From positions 682,001 through 746,000 of the forward strand of contig NZ_CP079095.1 in the NCBI RefSeq assembly GCF_019285515.1: a stretch of DNA of 64,000 nt. Direction: 5' to 3'. Below the pieces are notes generated by a model, which was given only the letters and a program-made list of their open reading frames with translations, was not told where the DNA came from and searched no databases. The stretch is from Methylococcus sp. Mc7 (lineage in GTDB: Bacteria > Pseudomonadota > Gammaproteobacteria > Methylococcales > Methylococcaceae). The first letter of the stretch is position 1, and each line of letters starts with the position of its first letter. Positions 16,090 to 26,019 of the stretch are shown here, one piece after another. The translations under genes were made by a program, and so were the position numbers.

Positions 16090-16845
16090 ATGCACATACT
16101 CCTCAGCAACGACGACGGCTACGCCGCCCCCGGTCTCCGCGCCCTGGCGGCCGCCCTTTCCCCGCTCGCCAAGATCACGGTCGTCGCGCCCGAACGCAAC
16201 CGCAGCGGCGCCAGCAACTCCCTGACCCTGGAGCGGCCCTTGCGCGCGTCCCGCGCCGAAAACGGCTTCATCCGCGTCGACGGCACGCCGACGGACTGCG
16301 TGCACCTGGCCATCACCGGGCTGCTGGACAGCGAGCCGGACATGGTGTTCGCCGGCATCAACCACGGCGCCAACCTGGGCGACGACGTCATCTATTCCGG
16401 CACCGTCGCCGCGGCCACCGAGGGCCGTTTCCTCGGCCTGCCGGCCGTGGCGATCTCGTTGGCGGCCCACAACCCGGCGCACTTCGAGACCGCCGCCCAG
16501 GTCGCCGTCGAGCTCCTGGGGCGCATCCGCGAAAATCCGCTGCCGGCGGACACCATACTGAACGTCAACGTCCCCGACATCCCCCTGGAGGAACTTCGGG
16601 GCTACCAGGCCACGCGGCTCGGCGCCCGCCACAAGGCGGAAGCGGTCATCCGCACCCGTGACCCGCGCGGGCGTGAGATTTTCTGGGTGGGCTGCGCCGG
16701 CCCCGAGGCCGATGCCGGCCCCGGCACCGATTTCCACGCCATCCGCGAGAACTGCGTGTCGGTCACCCCCCTCCAGATCGACCTCACCCGCTACGAGCGG
16801 CTCAGCCAACTGGGGACTTGGCTGCCCGGCGGAGTCGCCGCATGA
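16090..16845 (+). CDS. surE: 5'/3'-nucleotidase SurE
   Basis: Metal-dependent phosphatase of 251 aa that removes phosphate from nucleoside 5'- and 3'-monophosphates; linked to stationary-phase survival. The N-terminus [16 protein letters not shown] holds the metal-binding Asp8-Asp9 pair, followed by [15 protein letters not shown] (Ser and Asn ligands), and [24 protein letters not shown], the second conserved block. Length is canonical. The stop overlaps the pcm start (ATGA), the standard surE-pcm arrangement of gammaproteobacteria. Confidence 0.97.
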   Translation: MHILLSNDDGYAAPGLRALAAALSPLAKITVVAPERNRSGASNSLTLERPLRASRAENGFIRVDGTPTDCVHLAITGLLDSEPDMVFAGINHGANLGDDVIYSGTVAAATEGRFLGLPAVAISLAAHNPAHFETAAQVAVELLGRIRENPLPADTILNVNVPDIPLEELRGYQATRLGARHKAEAVIRTRDPRGREIFWVGCAGPEADAGPGTDFHAIRENCVSVTPLQIDLTRYERLSQLGTWLPGGVAA

Positions 16846-17501
16846 ATGTCCGCCTGCGGGGCATCGGCATGACATCGCCGCGCACCCGCGAGCGCATGGT
16901 CAACCGGCTGCGGGAGCTCGGGATCCGCCACGCGAAAGTGCTGGCCGCCATGAGGAGCGTCCCGCGCCACATCTTCGTCGAAGAAGCCTTCGCCAGCCGG
17001 GCCTACGAGGACATGGCCCTGCCGATCGGCTTCGGCCAGACCATCTCGCGGCCTTACACGGTCGCCCGCATGACCGAACTGCTGGTCGAGGCCGGCCCGC
17101 TGCGCCGCGTGCTGGAAGTGGGTACCGGCTCCGGGTACCAGACCGCCGTCCTGGCGCAACTGGTCGGCACCGTCTATTCGGTAGAACGCATCCAGGCCTT
17201 GCAGGAACGGGCCATCCGCAGCCTCGCCGACCTGAACCTCCGGAACGTGCGGCTGAAACACGGCGACGGCCAACAGGGCTGGCGCGAATCCGGCCCCTTC
17301 GACGGCATCATCGTGACCGCCGCCCCGACGCGGCTGCCGGACGCGCTGCTGGACCAGCTCAATCCCGGCGGGGTGCTGGTCGCCCCGGTCGGAGCGGACC
17401 GGGAACAGACGCTCGAACGCATCGTGCGTACCGACTCGGGCTATGACGCCCGGTCCATGGAACCGGCCGTGTTCGTTCCGCTCCTGGCCGGCACGGTGTG
17501 A
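16842..17501 (+). CDS. pcm: Protein-L-isoaspartate O-methyltransferase
   Basis: 219-aa SAM-dependent repair enzyme that methylates isoaspartyl residues formed by protein ageing. Visible: [40 protein letters not shown] (substrate region), the SAM loop [16 protein letters not shown] near residue 88, and [31 protein letters not shown]. Start at ATG 16842 overlapping the surE stop. The gene ends 4 bp before the start of the Pat gene. Confidence 0.96.
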   Translation: MNVRLRGIGMTSPRTRERMVNRLRELGIRHAKVLAAMRSVPRHIFVEEAFASRAYEDMALPIGFGQTISRPYTVARMTELLVEAGPLRRVLEVGTGSGYQTAVLAQLVGTVYSVERIQALQERAIRSLADLNLRNVRLKHGDGQQGWRESGPFDGIIVTAAPTRLPDALLDQLNPGGVLVAPVGADREQTLERIVRTDSGYDARSMEPAVFVPLLAGTV

Positions 17502-17505
17502 CGGC

Positions 17506-20184
17506 ATGGCCGGCCCTTACCTCGATACCCTCTTCCGGCCCCGCGCCGTCGCCGTGTTCGGAGCCAGCGAGCGGCCCGATTCGGTGGGATTCCGCCTCTT
17601 CGGCAACCTGCTCGAAGGCGGCTTCCGCGGCCCGGTCCATCCCGTCAATCCCAAGCACGAACAGGTCCTGGGCCAGCGCTGCTACAAGTCGCTGAGCGAA
17701 GTCGACGGCGCCGTCGACCTCGCCCTGATCGCCACGCCGGCACCGACCGTTCCCGCCATCCTGAGGGAATGCGGCGAACAGAACGTCCGGGCCGCGATCG
17801 TGTTCTCCGCCGGTTTCGGGGACGGCGACAGCCAGGGCCGCCGCCTGTCCCAGTCGCTTCTCGCGGAAGCCAGAAATCAAGGCATAAGGCTGCTCGGGCC
17901 GAACTGCCTCGGTCTGATGCGGCCCAGCCTGAATCTCAACGCCACCTTCAGCAACAACGTCGCCCTGCCAGGCGGACTCGCCCTGGTGTCCCAATCCGGC
18001 GCCCTCTGCACGGCGATCGTCGACTGGGCCAGCGCCCACCGCATCGGGTTTTCCGTGGTCGCTTCCATCGGCTCGGCTTACGACCTCGATTTCGGCGACA
18101 TCCTGGATTACCTGGCGCTGGACCAGGAGACCCGCAGCATCCTGTTGTATGTGGAAGGCATCCGCGACGCCCGCCGCTTCATGAGCGGCTTGCGGGCGGC
18201 GGCCCGGCTCAAGCCGGTCATCGTCATCAAGGCCGGCCGCTACGCCGAAGGCTCCCGCGCCGCGGTGTCCCATACCGGCGCCCTGGTGGGCGCCGACGAC
18301 GTGTTCGACGCCGCTTTGAAACGGGCCGGCGTGGTCCGCGCCAAGACGATCGAGCAACTGTTCGCCGCGGCCCAGTTGCTGGCCGGCGCCCACCCGGTCC
18401 AGGGAGAGCGTCTCGCCATCGTCACCAATGCGGGGGGCCCCGGCGTGATGGCGACCGACGCCGCGGTCGAACGGCGGCTGCGCCTGGCCGAGCTGTCCCA
18501 GAGCACGCTGCAGCGCCTCGATCAAGCCCTGCCGGCGTTCTGGTCGCATGGCAATCCGATCGACATTCTCGGCGACGCCACGCCGGAGCGCTATGCCGCG
18601 GCGGTCGGAGCCTGCCTGGGCGATCCCGGCGTGGACGGCCTGCTGGTGATGCTCACGCCGCAGGCCATGACCGATCCCACCGGCGCGGCGAAGCGGACGC
18701 TCGAGGCCATCGGAGATTCGAAAAAGCCGGTCCTGGCCTGCTGGCTCGGCGAAACCCAGGTCCGGGAGGGCCGGGCGCTGTTCACGGAGCATGGCATCCC
18801 CTCCTTCCCCAATCCGGAGAGCGCCACCGAAGCCTTCGGCTTCCTCGCCGAGCACCATCGCAACCAGCAGATGCTGCTGCAGGTGCCCGGCCCCCTGGCC
18901 GAACTCGAAGCGCCCGACGTCGCCGGCGCCCACCTGATCGTGGAAGGCGCGCTGGGAGATAAGCGCAGCATACTTTCCCCGCTGGAAACGCGGGCCATCC
19001 TCGGGGCTTTCCGCATCCCCATGCTGCCGGCTCTCCCCGCCCATTCCCCCAACGAGGCCCTGGCGGCGGCGGAGTGCCTGGGATTTCCGGTCGTCCTGAA
19101 AGTGCTGTCGCCGGACATCACCCACAAGTCCGACGTGGACGGGGTGATGCTCAACGTGACACATGCCGAATCGGTGCGGCAGGCCTACAACGAGCTGCTG
19201 GCACGGGTCGGCCGGCGCAAACCGGATGCCCGCATCGAAGGGGCCTCGGTGGAAAAAATGTATACGGGGCGGAACGGCCGCGAACTGCTGGTGGGCGTGA
19301 TCGACGATCCGGTGTTCGGCCCCGTGATCGGTTTCGGCGCCGGCGGCACGGCGGTGGAGATCAGCCGCGACCGGGCGATCGGTTTGCCGCCGGTCAACGC
19401 CCATATCGCCCGCACCCTGATCGGCCAGACCCGCGTCTCCGCCGCCCTCGGAGCTTTCCGCAACCTGCCGCCGATCCGCATGGAGGCGCTGGTCCAAACC
19501 CTGCAGCGGGTGTCGGAAATGGTGTGCGAACTGCCGCAGATCCGCGAGATGGACATCAATCCGCTGATGGCCGACGAAACCGGGGTTTATGCGCTCGATG
19601 CCCGGATCGTGGTGCGCCACCCGCCGCCCGGACGCAGACGCTACGATCACATGGCGATCCATCCCTATCCCGCGCAGTGGGTCAGCCGGTTTCAGCTCAA
19701 CGACGGTACCCCCGTCACCATCCGCCCGATACGGCCCGAGGACGCGGCGATGGAGCAGGAATTCGTCCGCGGCCTGTCGGAGGAGGCCAAGTATTTCCGC
19801 TTCATGCAATCGGTCCAGGAATTGAGCGCCGAAATGCTGGTGCGCCTGACCCAGCTCGATTACCACCGGGAACTCGCCCTGATCGCGACCGTCGAGACCG
19901 ACGAAAGGGAGACGGAGGTAGCGGTCGCGCGCTTTTTCAGCAATCCGGGGGGAGAAACCGCCGAGTTCGCCATCGTCGTCGCCGACGCCTGGCAGCGCCG
20001 CGGCATCGGCGCGCGCCTCATGGCCATGCTGGCCGACGCGGCGCGCGAAAAAGGCATACAAAAGCTGCAGGGCGAGGTGCTGGCGGGCAACGGCAAGATG
20101 CTGCACTTCATGGAAGCGCTGGGCTTCTCGGCGGCCCCCGCGGCCGATGATGCCTCGATCGTGCAAGTGTTCCGAAACCTGTGA
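17506..20184 (+). CDS. Pat-type protein lysine acetyltransferase (YfiQ/PatZ-like)
   Basis: 892-aa two-part protein. Residues 1 to about 690 resemble ADP-forming acyl-CoA synthetase: a CoA-binding domain (FRPRAVAVFGASERPDSVGFRLFGNLLEGGF), a succinyl-CoA-synthetase-like middle (GRYAEGSRAAVSHTGALVGADDVFDAA) and an ATP-grasp region (LGFPVVLKVLSPDITHKSDVDGV). The last 170 residues are a GNAT acetyltransferase domain (VTIRPIRPEDAAMEQEFVRGLS...WQRRGIGARLMAMLADAA, the acetyl-CoA loop RRGIGA). This is the architecture of Pat/YfiQ, which acetylates and inactivates enzymes such as acetyl-CoA synthetase. Start ATG 17506, 4 bp after pcm. Confidence 0.9.
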   Translation: MAGPYLDTLFRPRAVAVFGASERPDSVGFRLFGNLLEGGFRGPVHPVNPKHEQVLGQRCYKSLSEVDGAVDLALIATPAPTVPAILRECGEQNVRAAIVFSAGFGDGDSQGRRLSQSLLAEARNQGIRLLGPNCLGLMRPSLNLNATFSNNVALPGGLALVSQSGALCTAIVDWASAHRIGFSVVASIGSAYDLDFGDILDYLALDQETRSILLYVEGIRDARRFMSGLRAAARLKPVIVIKAGRYAEGSRAAVSHTGALVGADDVFDAALKRAGVVRAKTIEQLFAAAQLLAGAHPVQGERLAIVTNAGGPGVMATDAAVERRLRLAELSQSTLQRLDQALPAFWSHGNPIDILGDATPERYAAAVGACLGDPGVDGLLVMLTPQAMTDPTGAAKRTLEAIGDSKKPVLACWLGETQVREGRALFTEHGIPSFPNPESATEAFGFLAEHHRNQQMLLQVPGPLAELEAPDVAGAHLIVEGALGDKRSILSPLETRAILGAFRIPMLPALPAHSPNEALAAAECLGFPVVLKVLSPDITHKSDVDGVMLNVTHAESVRQAYNELLARVGRRKPDARIEGASVEKMYTGRNGRELLVGVIDDPVFGPVIGFGAGGTAVEISRDRAIGLPPVNAHIARTLIGQTRVSAALGAFRNLPPIRMEALVQTLQRVSEMVCELPQIREMDINPLMADETGVYALDARIVVRHPPPGRRRYDHMAIHPYPAQWVSRFQLNDGTPVTIRPIRPEDAAMEQEFVRGLSEEAKYFRFMQSVQELSAEMLVRLTQLDYHRELALIATVETDERETEVAVARFFSNPGGETAEFAIVVADAWQRRGIGARLMAMLADAAREKGIQKLQGEVLAGNGKMLHFMEALGFSAAPAADDASIVQVFRNL

Positions 20185-20666
20185 CGCCGAATCTCCCTGC
20201 GCAGCCGGCCGAGGAACGGCCGCATCCTCACCGGGTTTCCGAACTCATCCCCAGGAAAGCCCTGGAAGCCTGCCTGGCACGCATCGAAAACCACCGGAGA
20301 CTGCTGGAAACGATACGGCGTCTACTGCCGCCCCCCTTGGCCGCCCATTGCCGGGACTGCGTGGCGGCAGACGGCACCCTGGTGCTTTACGCCGAGTCCG
20401 CGGCCTGGGCTTCGCAGCTGCGCTTCTACCTGCCCCGGATCATCGAAGAGCTGGCGAAGGAAGGCCATGGCCGGTTCCGCCAGGGCAAGGTCAGGACCCT
20501 CGCCATGGCCATGGAGGCACCGCACGCCGCCCCGCCCCGGCCGGCCCCGCACCGCCCCCTCCCGGCGACGATCGCCGCGCTCGAGGCGGCGGCGCGGGCC
20601 AGCGAAGGCGAAATCGGAGCCGCCCTCGCCCGCCTGTGCGGCACCCTGCGCCGGTTGCCGCGTTGA
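20181..20666 (+). CDS. dciA: DciA family (DUF721) replicative helicase loader/operator
   Basis: 161-aa cytoplasmic protein. Residues 20-110 match the DUF721 domain: an N-terminal helical part, then LVLYAESAAWASQLRFYLPRIIEEL, the conserved aromatic strand. DciA recruits and loads the DnaB helicase in bacteria that lack DnaC. The C-terminal third is Pro/Ala-rich and then helical. The start is GTG, overlapping the Pat stop by 4 bp; no Met codon occurs in the conserved part. It converges with lpxC (3 bp between stops), a neighbourhood typical of DUF721 genes in gammaproteobacteria. Confidence 0.85.
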   Translation: MTPNLPAQPAEERPHPHRVSELIPRKALEACLARIENHRRLLETIRRLLPPPLAAHCRDCVAADGTLVLYAESAAWASQLRFYLPRIIEELAKEGHGRFRQGKVRTLAMAMEAPHAAPPRPAPHRPLPATIAALEAAARASEGEIGAALARLCGTLRRLPR

Positions 20667-20669
20667 ACC

Positions 20670-21584
20670 TCAACGCGCCGCCGGCGCCGTCCGCATATAG
20701 GAGATCGGGGCGTACCCCTCGTCCTCGAAGCTCACCATTTCCCAGGCGTCGCGCGCCTTCAGGAGTTCGCGCAGCAGGTGATTGTTGAGCCCGTGGCCGG
20801 ACTTGTAGCCGGTGAACGAGCCGATCAGGCTGTGACCCAGGAGATAGAGATCGCCGATGGCGTCGAGGATCTTGTGCTTGACGAACTCGTCGCCGCTGCG
20901 CAGGCCGTCCTCGTTGAGCACCCGGAATTTGTCCACGACGATGGCATTGTCCATGGAACCGCCCAGGGCCAGGCGGTTCTTGCGCAGCATTTCGATGTCG
21001 CGCATGAAGCCGAAGGTGCGGGCGCGGGCGATCTCCTTGACGAAACTGGTCGAGGAAAACTCGATGCTGGCGGTCTGCGAGTCCTTGTCGAAAACCGGAT
21101 GGTCGAAATCGATGGTGAACGTCACCTTGAAGCCGTCATGGGGCTCGAACCGGGCCCATTTGTCGCCGTCCTCGACCTGGAGCGGCCGCTTGATGCGGAT
21201 GAACCGCTTCGACGCTTCCTGTTCCTGCACGCCGGCGGACTGGATCAGGAAAACGAAGGGGCCGGCGCTGCCGTCCATGATCGGCACTTCCGGCGCGCTG
21301 ACGTCGACGTAGGCATTGTCGATCCCCAGGCCCGCGAAAGCGGAAAGCAGATGTTCCACCGTGGAGATGCGCACGTCGCCCTTCACCAGCGTCGTCGAGA
21401 GGGTGGTATCGCCGACGTTGTCGGGCCGGGCATCGATCACCACCGGCTCGGCGAGATCGACCCGTCTGAACTTGATGCCTGAATTGGGTGCCGCCGGCCT
21501 GAGCGTAAGATAAACCTTTTCACCGGTGTGAAGGCCCACGCCGGTGGCGCGGATTACGTTTTTCAAGGTTCTTTGTTTGATCAT
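20670..21584 (-). CDS. lpxC: UDP-3-O-acyl-N-acetylglucosamine deacetylase
   Basis: 304-aa zinc amidase for the committed step of lipid A synthesis. Zinc ligands are visible: His78 in [14 protein letters not shown], and the [11 protein letters not shown] motif (His and Asp) near residue 240. [20 protein letters not shown] is the N-terminal signature. ATG 21584 gives the standard length (E. coli 305). It is the last gene of the dcw cluster, 135 bp after ftsZ. The gap contains two hairpins, GGCCGCC/GGCGGCC (21606-21623) and CATCCGGG/CCCGGATG (21648-21680), which could tune read-through from ftsZ. Confidence 0.97.
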   Translation of the reverse strand: MIKQRTLKNVIRATGVGLHTGEKVYLTLRPAAPNSGIKFRRVDLAEPVVIDARPDNVGDTTLSTTLVKGDVRISTVEHLLSAFAGLGIDNAYVDVSAPEVPIMDGSAGPFVFLIQSAGVQEQEASKRFIRIKRPLQVEDGDKWARFEPHDGFKVTFTIDFDHPVFDKDSQTASIEFSSTSFVKEIARARTFGFMRDIEMLRKNRLALGGSMDNAIVVDKFRVLNEDGLRSGDEFVKHKILDAIGDLYLLGHSLIGSFTGYKSGHGLNNHLLRELLKARDAWEMVSFEDEGYAPISYMRTAPAAR

Positions 21585-21719
21585 ACAGGTGTCCCCCTTC
21601 TGTGGGGCCGCCGTGCGGCGGCCAATCCGGTAGGTCGTTCGATGCGTCATCCGGGCCACGGTCCGCGTGTTTCCCGGATGAGCTTTTCAAGGCGTGGAGA
21701 AAGAGCAGGAATCGGAAAC

Positions 21720-22868
21720 TCAATCGGCCTGGCGGCGCAGGAATGCGGGGATATCGAGATACTCGAGATCCATTTCCTTGCTGGGTTCGCCGCGCGGCTC
21801 GTGTTTGGGCTGCTTGCGCAGTACCGTGGGGCGCTGCATCTGTTCGTAGTCGATTTCGCCGGTCTGTTTGTGCACCAGCTTCAGCGGCGCTTCGGAGACC
21901 ATCTGGGACTGGCCCGAGAGTCCGGTCGCCACCACGGTGACGCGGACTTCGTCCTGCATCTCCGGGTCGATCACGGTGCCGATGACGACCATCGCTTCGT
22001 CGGAAGCGTAGTCCTTGACCGCGTTGCCCACTTCGTCGAATTCGCCGATGGCGAGATCGAGCCCGCCGGTGATGTTGACCAGGATGCCCTTCGCGCCGGA
22101 CAGGCTGATGTCTTCCAGCAAGGGGCTGGCGATGGCCCGTTCGGCGGCGTCGCGCGCCCGGGTCGGACCGCTGCCGACGCCCGTGCCCATCATGGCGACG
22201 CCCATTTCCGACATGACGGTGCGTACGTCGGCGAAGTCCACGTTGATGAGGCCGGGACGGGTGATCAGCTCGGCGATGCCCTGCACCGCGCCGAGCAGCA
22301 CGTCGTTCGCCGCCGCGAACGCGGCCATCAGGCTCACGTCCTTGCCCAGCACGGGCAGGAGCTTCTCGTTCGGAATGGTGATGAGGGAGTCCACGAACTG
22401 GCTCAGCTCCGCGATGCCTTTGTCGGCGACCAGACGACGCTTGCGGCCTTCGAACGGGAACGGCTTGGTCACCACCGCGACGGTGAGGATGCCGGCCTCC
22501 TTGGCGATTTCCGCGATGACGGGCGCCGCGCCGGTGCCGGTGCCGCCGCCCATGCCTGCGGTGATGAACACCATGTCGGCGCCATCCAGCACTTCGAGAA
22601 TGCGCTCGCGATCGTCGAGCGCGGCCTGCCGGCCGATGTCCGGGTTGGCCCCGGCGCCCAGGCCTTTCGTCAGATTGTTGCCCAGTTGGATGACGGTGCG
22701 CGCACCGAGGTTCCGCAACGCCTGGGCATCGGTATTGGCGCAGATGAAATCGACGCCTTCGATCTGGCTGCTCACCATGTGATTGACGGCATTGCCACCG
22801 CCACCGCCGACGCCGATCACCTTGATGACCGCGTTCGGGCTAAACGAATCTACAAGTTCAAATTTCAT
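21720..22868 (-). CDS. ftsZ: Cell division GTPase FtsZ
   Basis: 382-aa tubulin homologue that forms the cytokinetic ring. The tubulin signature GGGTGTGAAPV is at residues 107-117, the glycine-rich N-terminal GVGGGGGNAVNHM at 19-31 and the T7 loop NVDFADVRTVM near 205. A variable linker of about 50 residues follows, and the C-terminus ends in the conserved partner-binding peptide EYLDIPAFLRRQAD, which binds FtsA and ZipA (both encoded in this window). ftsA is 46 bp upstream. Confidence 0.99.
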   Translation of the reverse strand: MKFELVDSFSPNAVIKVIGVGGGGGNAVNHMVSSQIEGVDFICANTDAQALRNLGARTVIQLGNNLTKGLGAGANPDIGRQAALDDRERILEVLDGADMVFITAGMGGGTGTGAAPVIAEIAKEAGILTVAVVTKPFPFEGRKRRLVADKGIAELSQFVDSLITIPNEKLLPVLGKDVSLMAAFAAANDVLLGAVQGIAELITRPGLINVDFADVRTVMSEMGVAMMGTGVGSGPTRARDAAERAIASPLLEDISLSGAKGILVNITGGLDLAIGEFDEVGNAVKDYASDEAMVVIGTVIDPEMQDEVRVTVVATGLSGQSQMVSEAPLKLVHKQTGEIDYEQMQRPTVLRKQPKHEPRGEPSKEMDLEYLDIPAFLRRQAD

Positions 22869-22914
22869 GTTCCCATCCCCTCTGAATACGGGCTATCCGG
22901 AAAAACCGAAAATC

Positions 22915-24150
22915 TCAGAAATTTCCCTGAAACCAATTCTTCATGCGCAGCCAGATGCTCCTGAAACCGCCGCCTCCCAGCATGGGGCGCTCCCCGGAAA
23001 ACAAATGCTGCCGCCCATGCAACAACAACCCCACTCCCGTGGCATAGGCTGGATTGCGAATCACGTCGTTGAGGCCGGAGACCGTATAAGGCACGCCCAG
23101 CCGCACCGGCATGTGGAAAATTTCTTCCGCCAGCTCCACCAGCCCCTCGACCCGCGAACTGCCGCCGCTCAGCACGATGCCTGCCGCGATCAGATCGTCG
23201 AAACCCGCCCGGCGCAGTTCCGACTGCACCAGCAGCAACAATTCTTCGTAGCGCGGCTCCACGATCTCGGCGAGATTGAGCCGGGAAATCTGCCGGGACG
23301 GCCGGTCGCCGATGCTGGGCACTTCGATCGTGTCCTCGATGTCGGCGAGCTGGGTCAGCGCGCAGGCGTGCTTGAGTTTCAGCGTCTCGGCATGGGGCGT
23401 GGGCGTGCGCAGTGCCACGGCGATGTCGTTGGTCACCTGGTCGCCGGCGATGGGGATCACCGCGGTGTGGCGGATGGCGCCGTCGGTGAACACCGCGATG
23501 TCCGTCGTGCCGCCGCCGATGTCCACCAGGCACACGCCGAGCTCCTTCTCGTCATCCGTCAGGACGGCCTGGCTCGATGCAAGCTGTTCGAGCACGATGT
23601 CGTCGACCTCCAGGCCGCAGCGCTGGATGCATTTCTGGATGTTCTGGGCCGCGCTCACCGCGCCGGTGACGATGTGCACCCGGGCTTCGAGGCGGATGCC
23701 CGACATGCCGATGGGTTCCTTGACGCCCTCCTGCCGGTCGATGACGAATTCCTGGGGCAGGATGTGCAGGATTTTCTGATCGGCGGGAATGGCGACCGCC
23801 CTTGCGGAGTCGATGACACGGTCGACATCCCCCTGGGTGACCTCCTTGTCCCGGATCGCGACGATGCCGTGCGAATTCATGCTGCTGATGTGGCTGCCGG
23901 CGATGCCCGCGTAGACCGAGTGGATCCGGAAACCGGCCATCAGCTCGGCTTCCTCGACCGCGCGCTGAATGGAATTAACGGTGGTTTCGAGATTGACGAC
24001 GACGCCTTTCTTGAGCCCTCGCGATGGGTGGGTGCCCAGTCCGACCACCTCGATCTGGCCATCCTCGTTGACCTCACCCACGAGACAGGCCACTTTGGAA
24101 GTGCCGATGTCCAGCCCTACGATTACGTTCTTGTCAGACTTTTTGCCCAT
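22915..24150 (-). CDS. ftsA: Cell division protein FtsA
   Basis: 411-aa actin-like ATPase that tethers FtsZ to the membrane. The N-terminus NVIVGLDIGTSKVACLVGEV is the phosphate-1 loop; VCLVDIGGGTTDIAVF is phosphate-2, near residue 208; IVLSGGSSRVEGLVELAEEIF is the adenosine motif. The C-terminus ends in an amphipathic helix (FRSIWLRMKNWFQGNF), the membrane-targeting sequence. Length is normal. It sits between ftsQ and ftsZ as expected. Confidence 0.99.
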   Translation of the reverse strand: MGKKSDKNVIVGLDIGTSKVACLVGEVNEDGQIEVVGLGTHPSRGLKKGVVVNLETTVNSIQRAVEEAELMAGFRIHSVYAGIAGSHISSMNSHGIVAIRDKEVTQGDVDRVIDSARAVAIPADQKILHILPQEFVIDRQEGVKEPIGMSGIRLEARVHIVTGAVSAAQNIQKCIQRCGLEVDDIVLEQLASSQAVLTDDEKELGVCLVDIGGGTTDIAVFTDGAIRHTAVIPIAGDQVTNDIAVALRTPTPHAETLKLKHACALTQLADIEDTIEVPSIGDRPSRQISRLNLAEIVEPRYEELLLLVQSELRRAGFDDLIAAGIVLSGGSSRVEGLVELAEEIFHMPVRLGVPYTVSGLNDVIRNPAYATGVGLLLHGRQHLFSGERPMLGGGGFRSIWLRMKNWFQGNF

Positions 24151-24276
24151 GAAGTGATATTCGAAGGATGTGTCAGACGCGTGCCCAGCCTATTGCATTC
24201 AATAGCTGACCCTGCCGTTCCCCGACCGGGCGTGTTGAGCGGAAAAAGATTCCCTATCGTCGATGCGTGCGCCTCC

Positions 24277-25098
24277 TCATGCGGGAGGAACCGCCCCAGG
24301 CTGCTCCGGGGGAACCTCCGCGTCGGGCGGGTATGTTTTCCAAACCACCGCAAAGCCATAAGGATACCTCAAATCGATACTTTGGAGCAGGGTCATGCGT
24401 TCTTTTCCCAACAGCGGCAGAAGGCTCAGCAGACTGGGGATGGCCTCGGCCGGCTCCTGGCGCCCGAACTCGATCCGGACGTCCGATTCCAGCCGCAGCG
24501 ACCATGACCAGCGGTCGGTCAATCGGAGTTCGGCGACCCGCGTTCCCCAGGTTCCGAACCGTTCGTCGAGATCGATCAGCACCTTGACCAGCCGGCGTTC
24601 CTGGCCATCCGGCCCCGTCAGCAACGGCAGATGCTCGAACCCTTGGGTACTCCCGACATGAAAACGGTTCATGCGGTCGTCGATGAATTCCGCATCCCCC
24701 CAGCGTGCCACGGGGCGATGCTCCCGCACCTCCACCTCGATGCGGTCCGGCCACCGGCGTTCCACCGAAGCCTCCGCCACCCAGGGGATGGATGCCACCG
24801 CTTGCCGGATTTCGGCCATGGGGATTCCGAAATAAGTGTTGCCGCTGGCCAGTCTGTCCCTGACGAGGTCTTCCACCACCGCCGGATCGATATAGCGGAA
24901 AGCGCCCTTCACTCGGACGGTCTGCACCCGCCGTTCGGCGATCCACGACACCCCCCAGCCTATTCCTCCCCATATCAGGCAAAGAGCGAACAGCGCCGTG
25001 AAAGAGGCGCGCAAGCGGCGGCCGCTTGGGACGGCCGCGTTCCCGGCGCGATTCCGCCCTTCCGGTTTCAGGCGGCGCTGGTTTCCAGGATGTGCCAC
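24277..25098 (-). CDS. ftsQ: Cell division protein FtsQ
   Basis: Bitopic divisome protein linking FtsB/FtsL to later septal enzymes. I place the start at GTG 25098 inside the end of ddl: AGGA lies 6 nt upstream, and the product is 273 aa (E. coli 276) with a short basic cytoplasmic segment. No ATG in this frame is nearer. One transmembrane helix follows (ALFALCLIWGGIGWGVSWI), then the POTRA domain (VQTVRVKGAFRYIDPAVVEDLV...IPWVAEASVERRWPDRIEVEVREHRPVARW) and a periplasmic beta domain ending DLRYPYGFAVVW. The overlap with ddl is 31 bp. Confidence 0.93.
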   Translation of the reverse strand: MAHPGNQRRLKPEGRNRAGNAAVPSGRRLRASFTALFALCLIWGGIGWGVSWIAERRVQTVRVKGAFRYIDPAVVEDLVRDRLASGNTYFGIPMAEIRQAVASIPWVAEASVERRWPDRIEVEVREHRPVARWGDAEFIDDRMNRFHVGSTQGFEHLPLLTGPDGQERRLVKVLIDLDERFGTWGTRVAELRLTDRWSWSLRLESDVRIEFGRQEPAEAIPSLLSLLPLLGKERMTLLQSIDLRYPYGFAVVWKTYPPDAEVPPEQPGAVPPA

Positions 25099-25997
25099 AC
25101 CAGTTCCTGAAAATCGATGCCCGCGGCCTTCGCGGCCATCGGAACGAGACTGTGATCCGTCATACCGGGCACGGTGTTGACCTCGATCAGCCAGGGCTGG
25201 CCGCTGCGATCCACCAGCAGGTCGACCCGGCCCCAGCCGCCGACGCCGACGATCTGGCAGGCCCGCAGCACCAGCGCCTGAAGTTCGGCCTCCCGCTCGG
25301 CGTCCAGCCCGCAGGGGCAGAGGTAACGGGTGGTTTCCGCCCGGTATTTGGCGTCGAAATCGTAGAAGGCGCGCGGGGTTTCCAGCCGGATCAGCGGCAG
25401 CGGCACGCCCTTGAGCATGCCGCCGGTGTATTCGACACCGTCGATCCAGCGCTCGGCGAAAACGGCACAGCCGTAACCGGAGGCGCGCTCCCAGGCCTGT
25501 GCCAGTTCTTGGGCATCGGCCGCACGGCTCATGCCTATGCTCGACCCCTCCTCCGCAGGCTTGACGATCACCGGAAAGCCCAGGGCTTGCCGGCAGCGAT
25601 CGAGATCGGCGGGCGAATCCAGCCGCAGCCACGGGGGGGTCGGCAGACCGGCTCCCGTCCAGCACAGCTTGGTGCGCAGCTTGTCCATGCTCAGCGCGGA
25701 GGCCAGCACGCCGCTGCCCGTGCAGGGGACGCCCAGGCAGGCCAGCGCGCCCTGCAACACGCCGTCCTCGCCGCCGCGTCCGTGAATGACGTTGAACACG
25801 CGATCGAAGCGGCGCTCCAGCAGCGGGGCGATCATGTCGTGCCCGACGTCGAAACCTTCGGCGTCGATCCCGCAGCCCTGCAACGCTTCCAGGACGGCCT
25901 TGCCGCTCTTCAGCGAAATCTCCCGTTCGGCCGCGGCCCCACCCATCAGGACTGCGACCTTGCCGAACTCCGATGCCTGCTGAATCCGTTTTTCCAC
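25068..25997 (-). CDS. ddl: D-alanine--D-alanine ligase
   Basis: 309-aa ATP-grasp ligase making the D-Ala-D-Ala dipeptide for peptidoglycan. Conserved blocks: GKVAVLMGGAAAEREISLKSG (N-terminal), HGRGGEDGVLQGALACLGVPCTGSGVLASALSMDK, the ATP-binding VIVKPAEEGSSIGMSRA, and the C-terminal WGRVDLLVDRSGQPWLIEVNTVPGMTDHSLVPMAAKAAG with metal-binding Asp, Glu and Asn. The length and neighbours (murB before, ftsQ after) fit ddlB of the dcw cluster. A 22-bp gap separates it from murB. Confidence 0.97.
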   Translation of the reverse strand: MEKRIQQASEFGKVAVLMGGAAAEREISLKSGKAVLEALQGCGIDAEGFDVGHDMIAPLLERRFDRVFNVIHGRGGEDGVLQGALACLGVPCTGSGVLASALSMDKLRTKLCWTGAGLPTPPWLRLDSPADLDRCRQALGFPVIVKPAEEGSSIGMSRAADAQELAQAWERASGYGCAVFAERWIDGVEYTGGMLKGVPLPLIRLETPRAFYDFDAKYRAETTRYLCPCGLDAEREAELQALVLRACQIVGVGGWGRVDLLVDRSGQPWLIEVNTVPGMTDHSLVPMAAKAAGIDFQELVWHILETSAA

Positions 25998-26019
25998 TCG
26001 GTTCCTCTTTGAAAAGTTT

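Noticed and set aside
17359-20166. Very long minus-strand open frame opposite the Pat gene
   Set aside because: It is a shadow of a high-GC gene; the plus-strand protein has clear domains throughout and the opposite frame has none.
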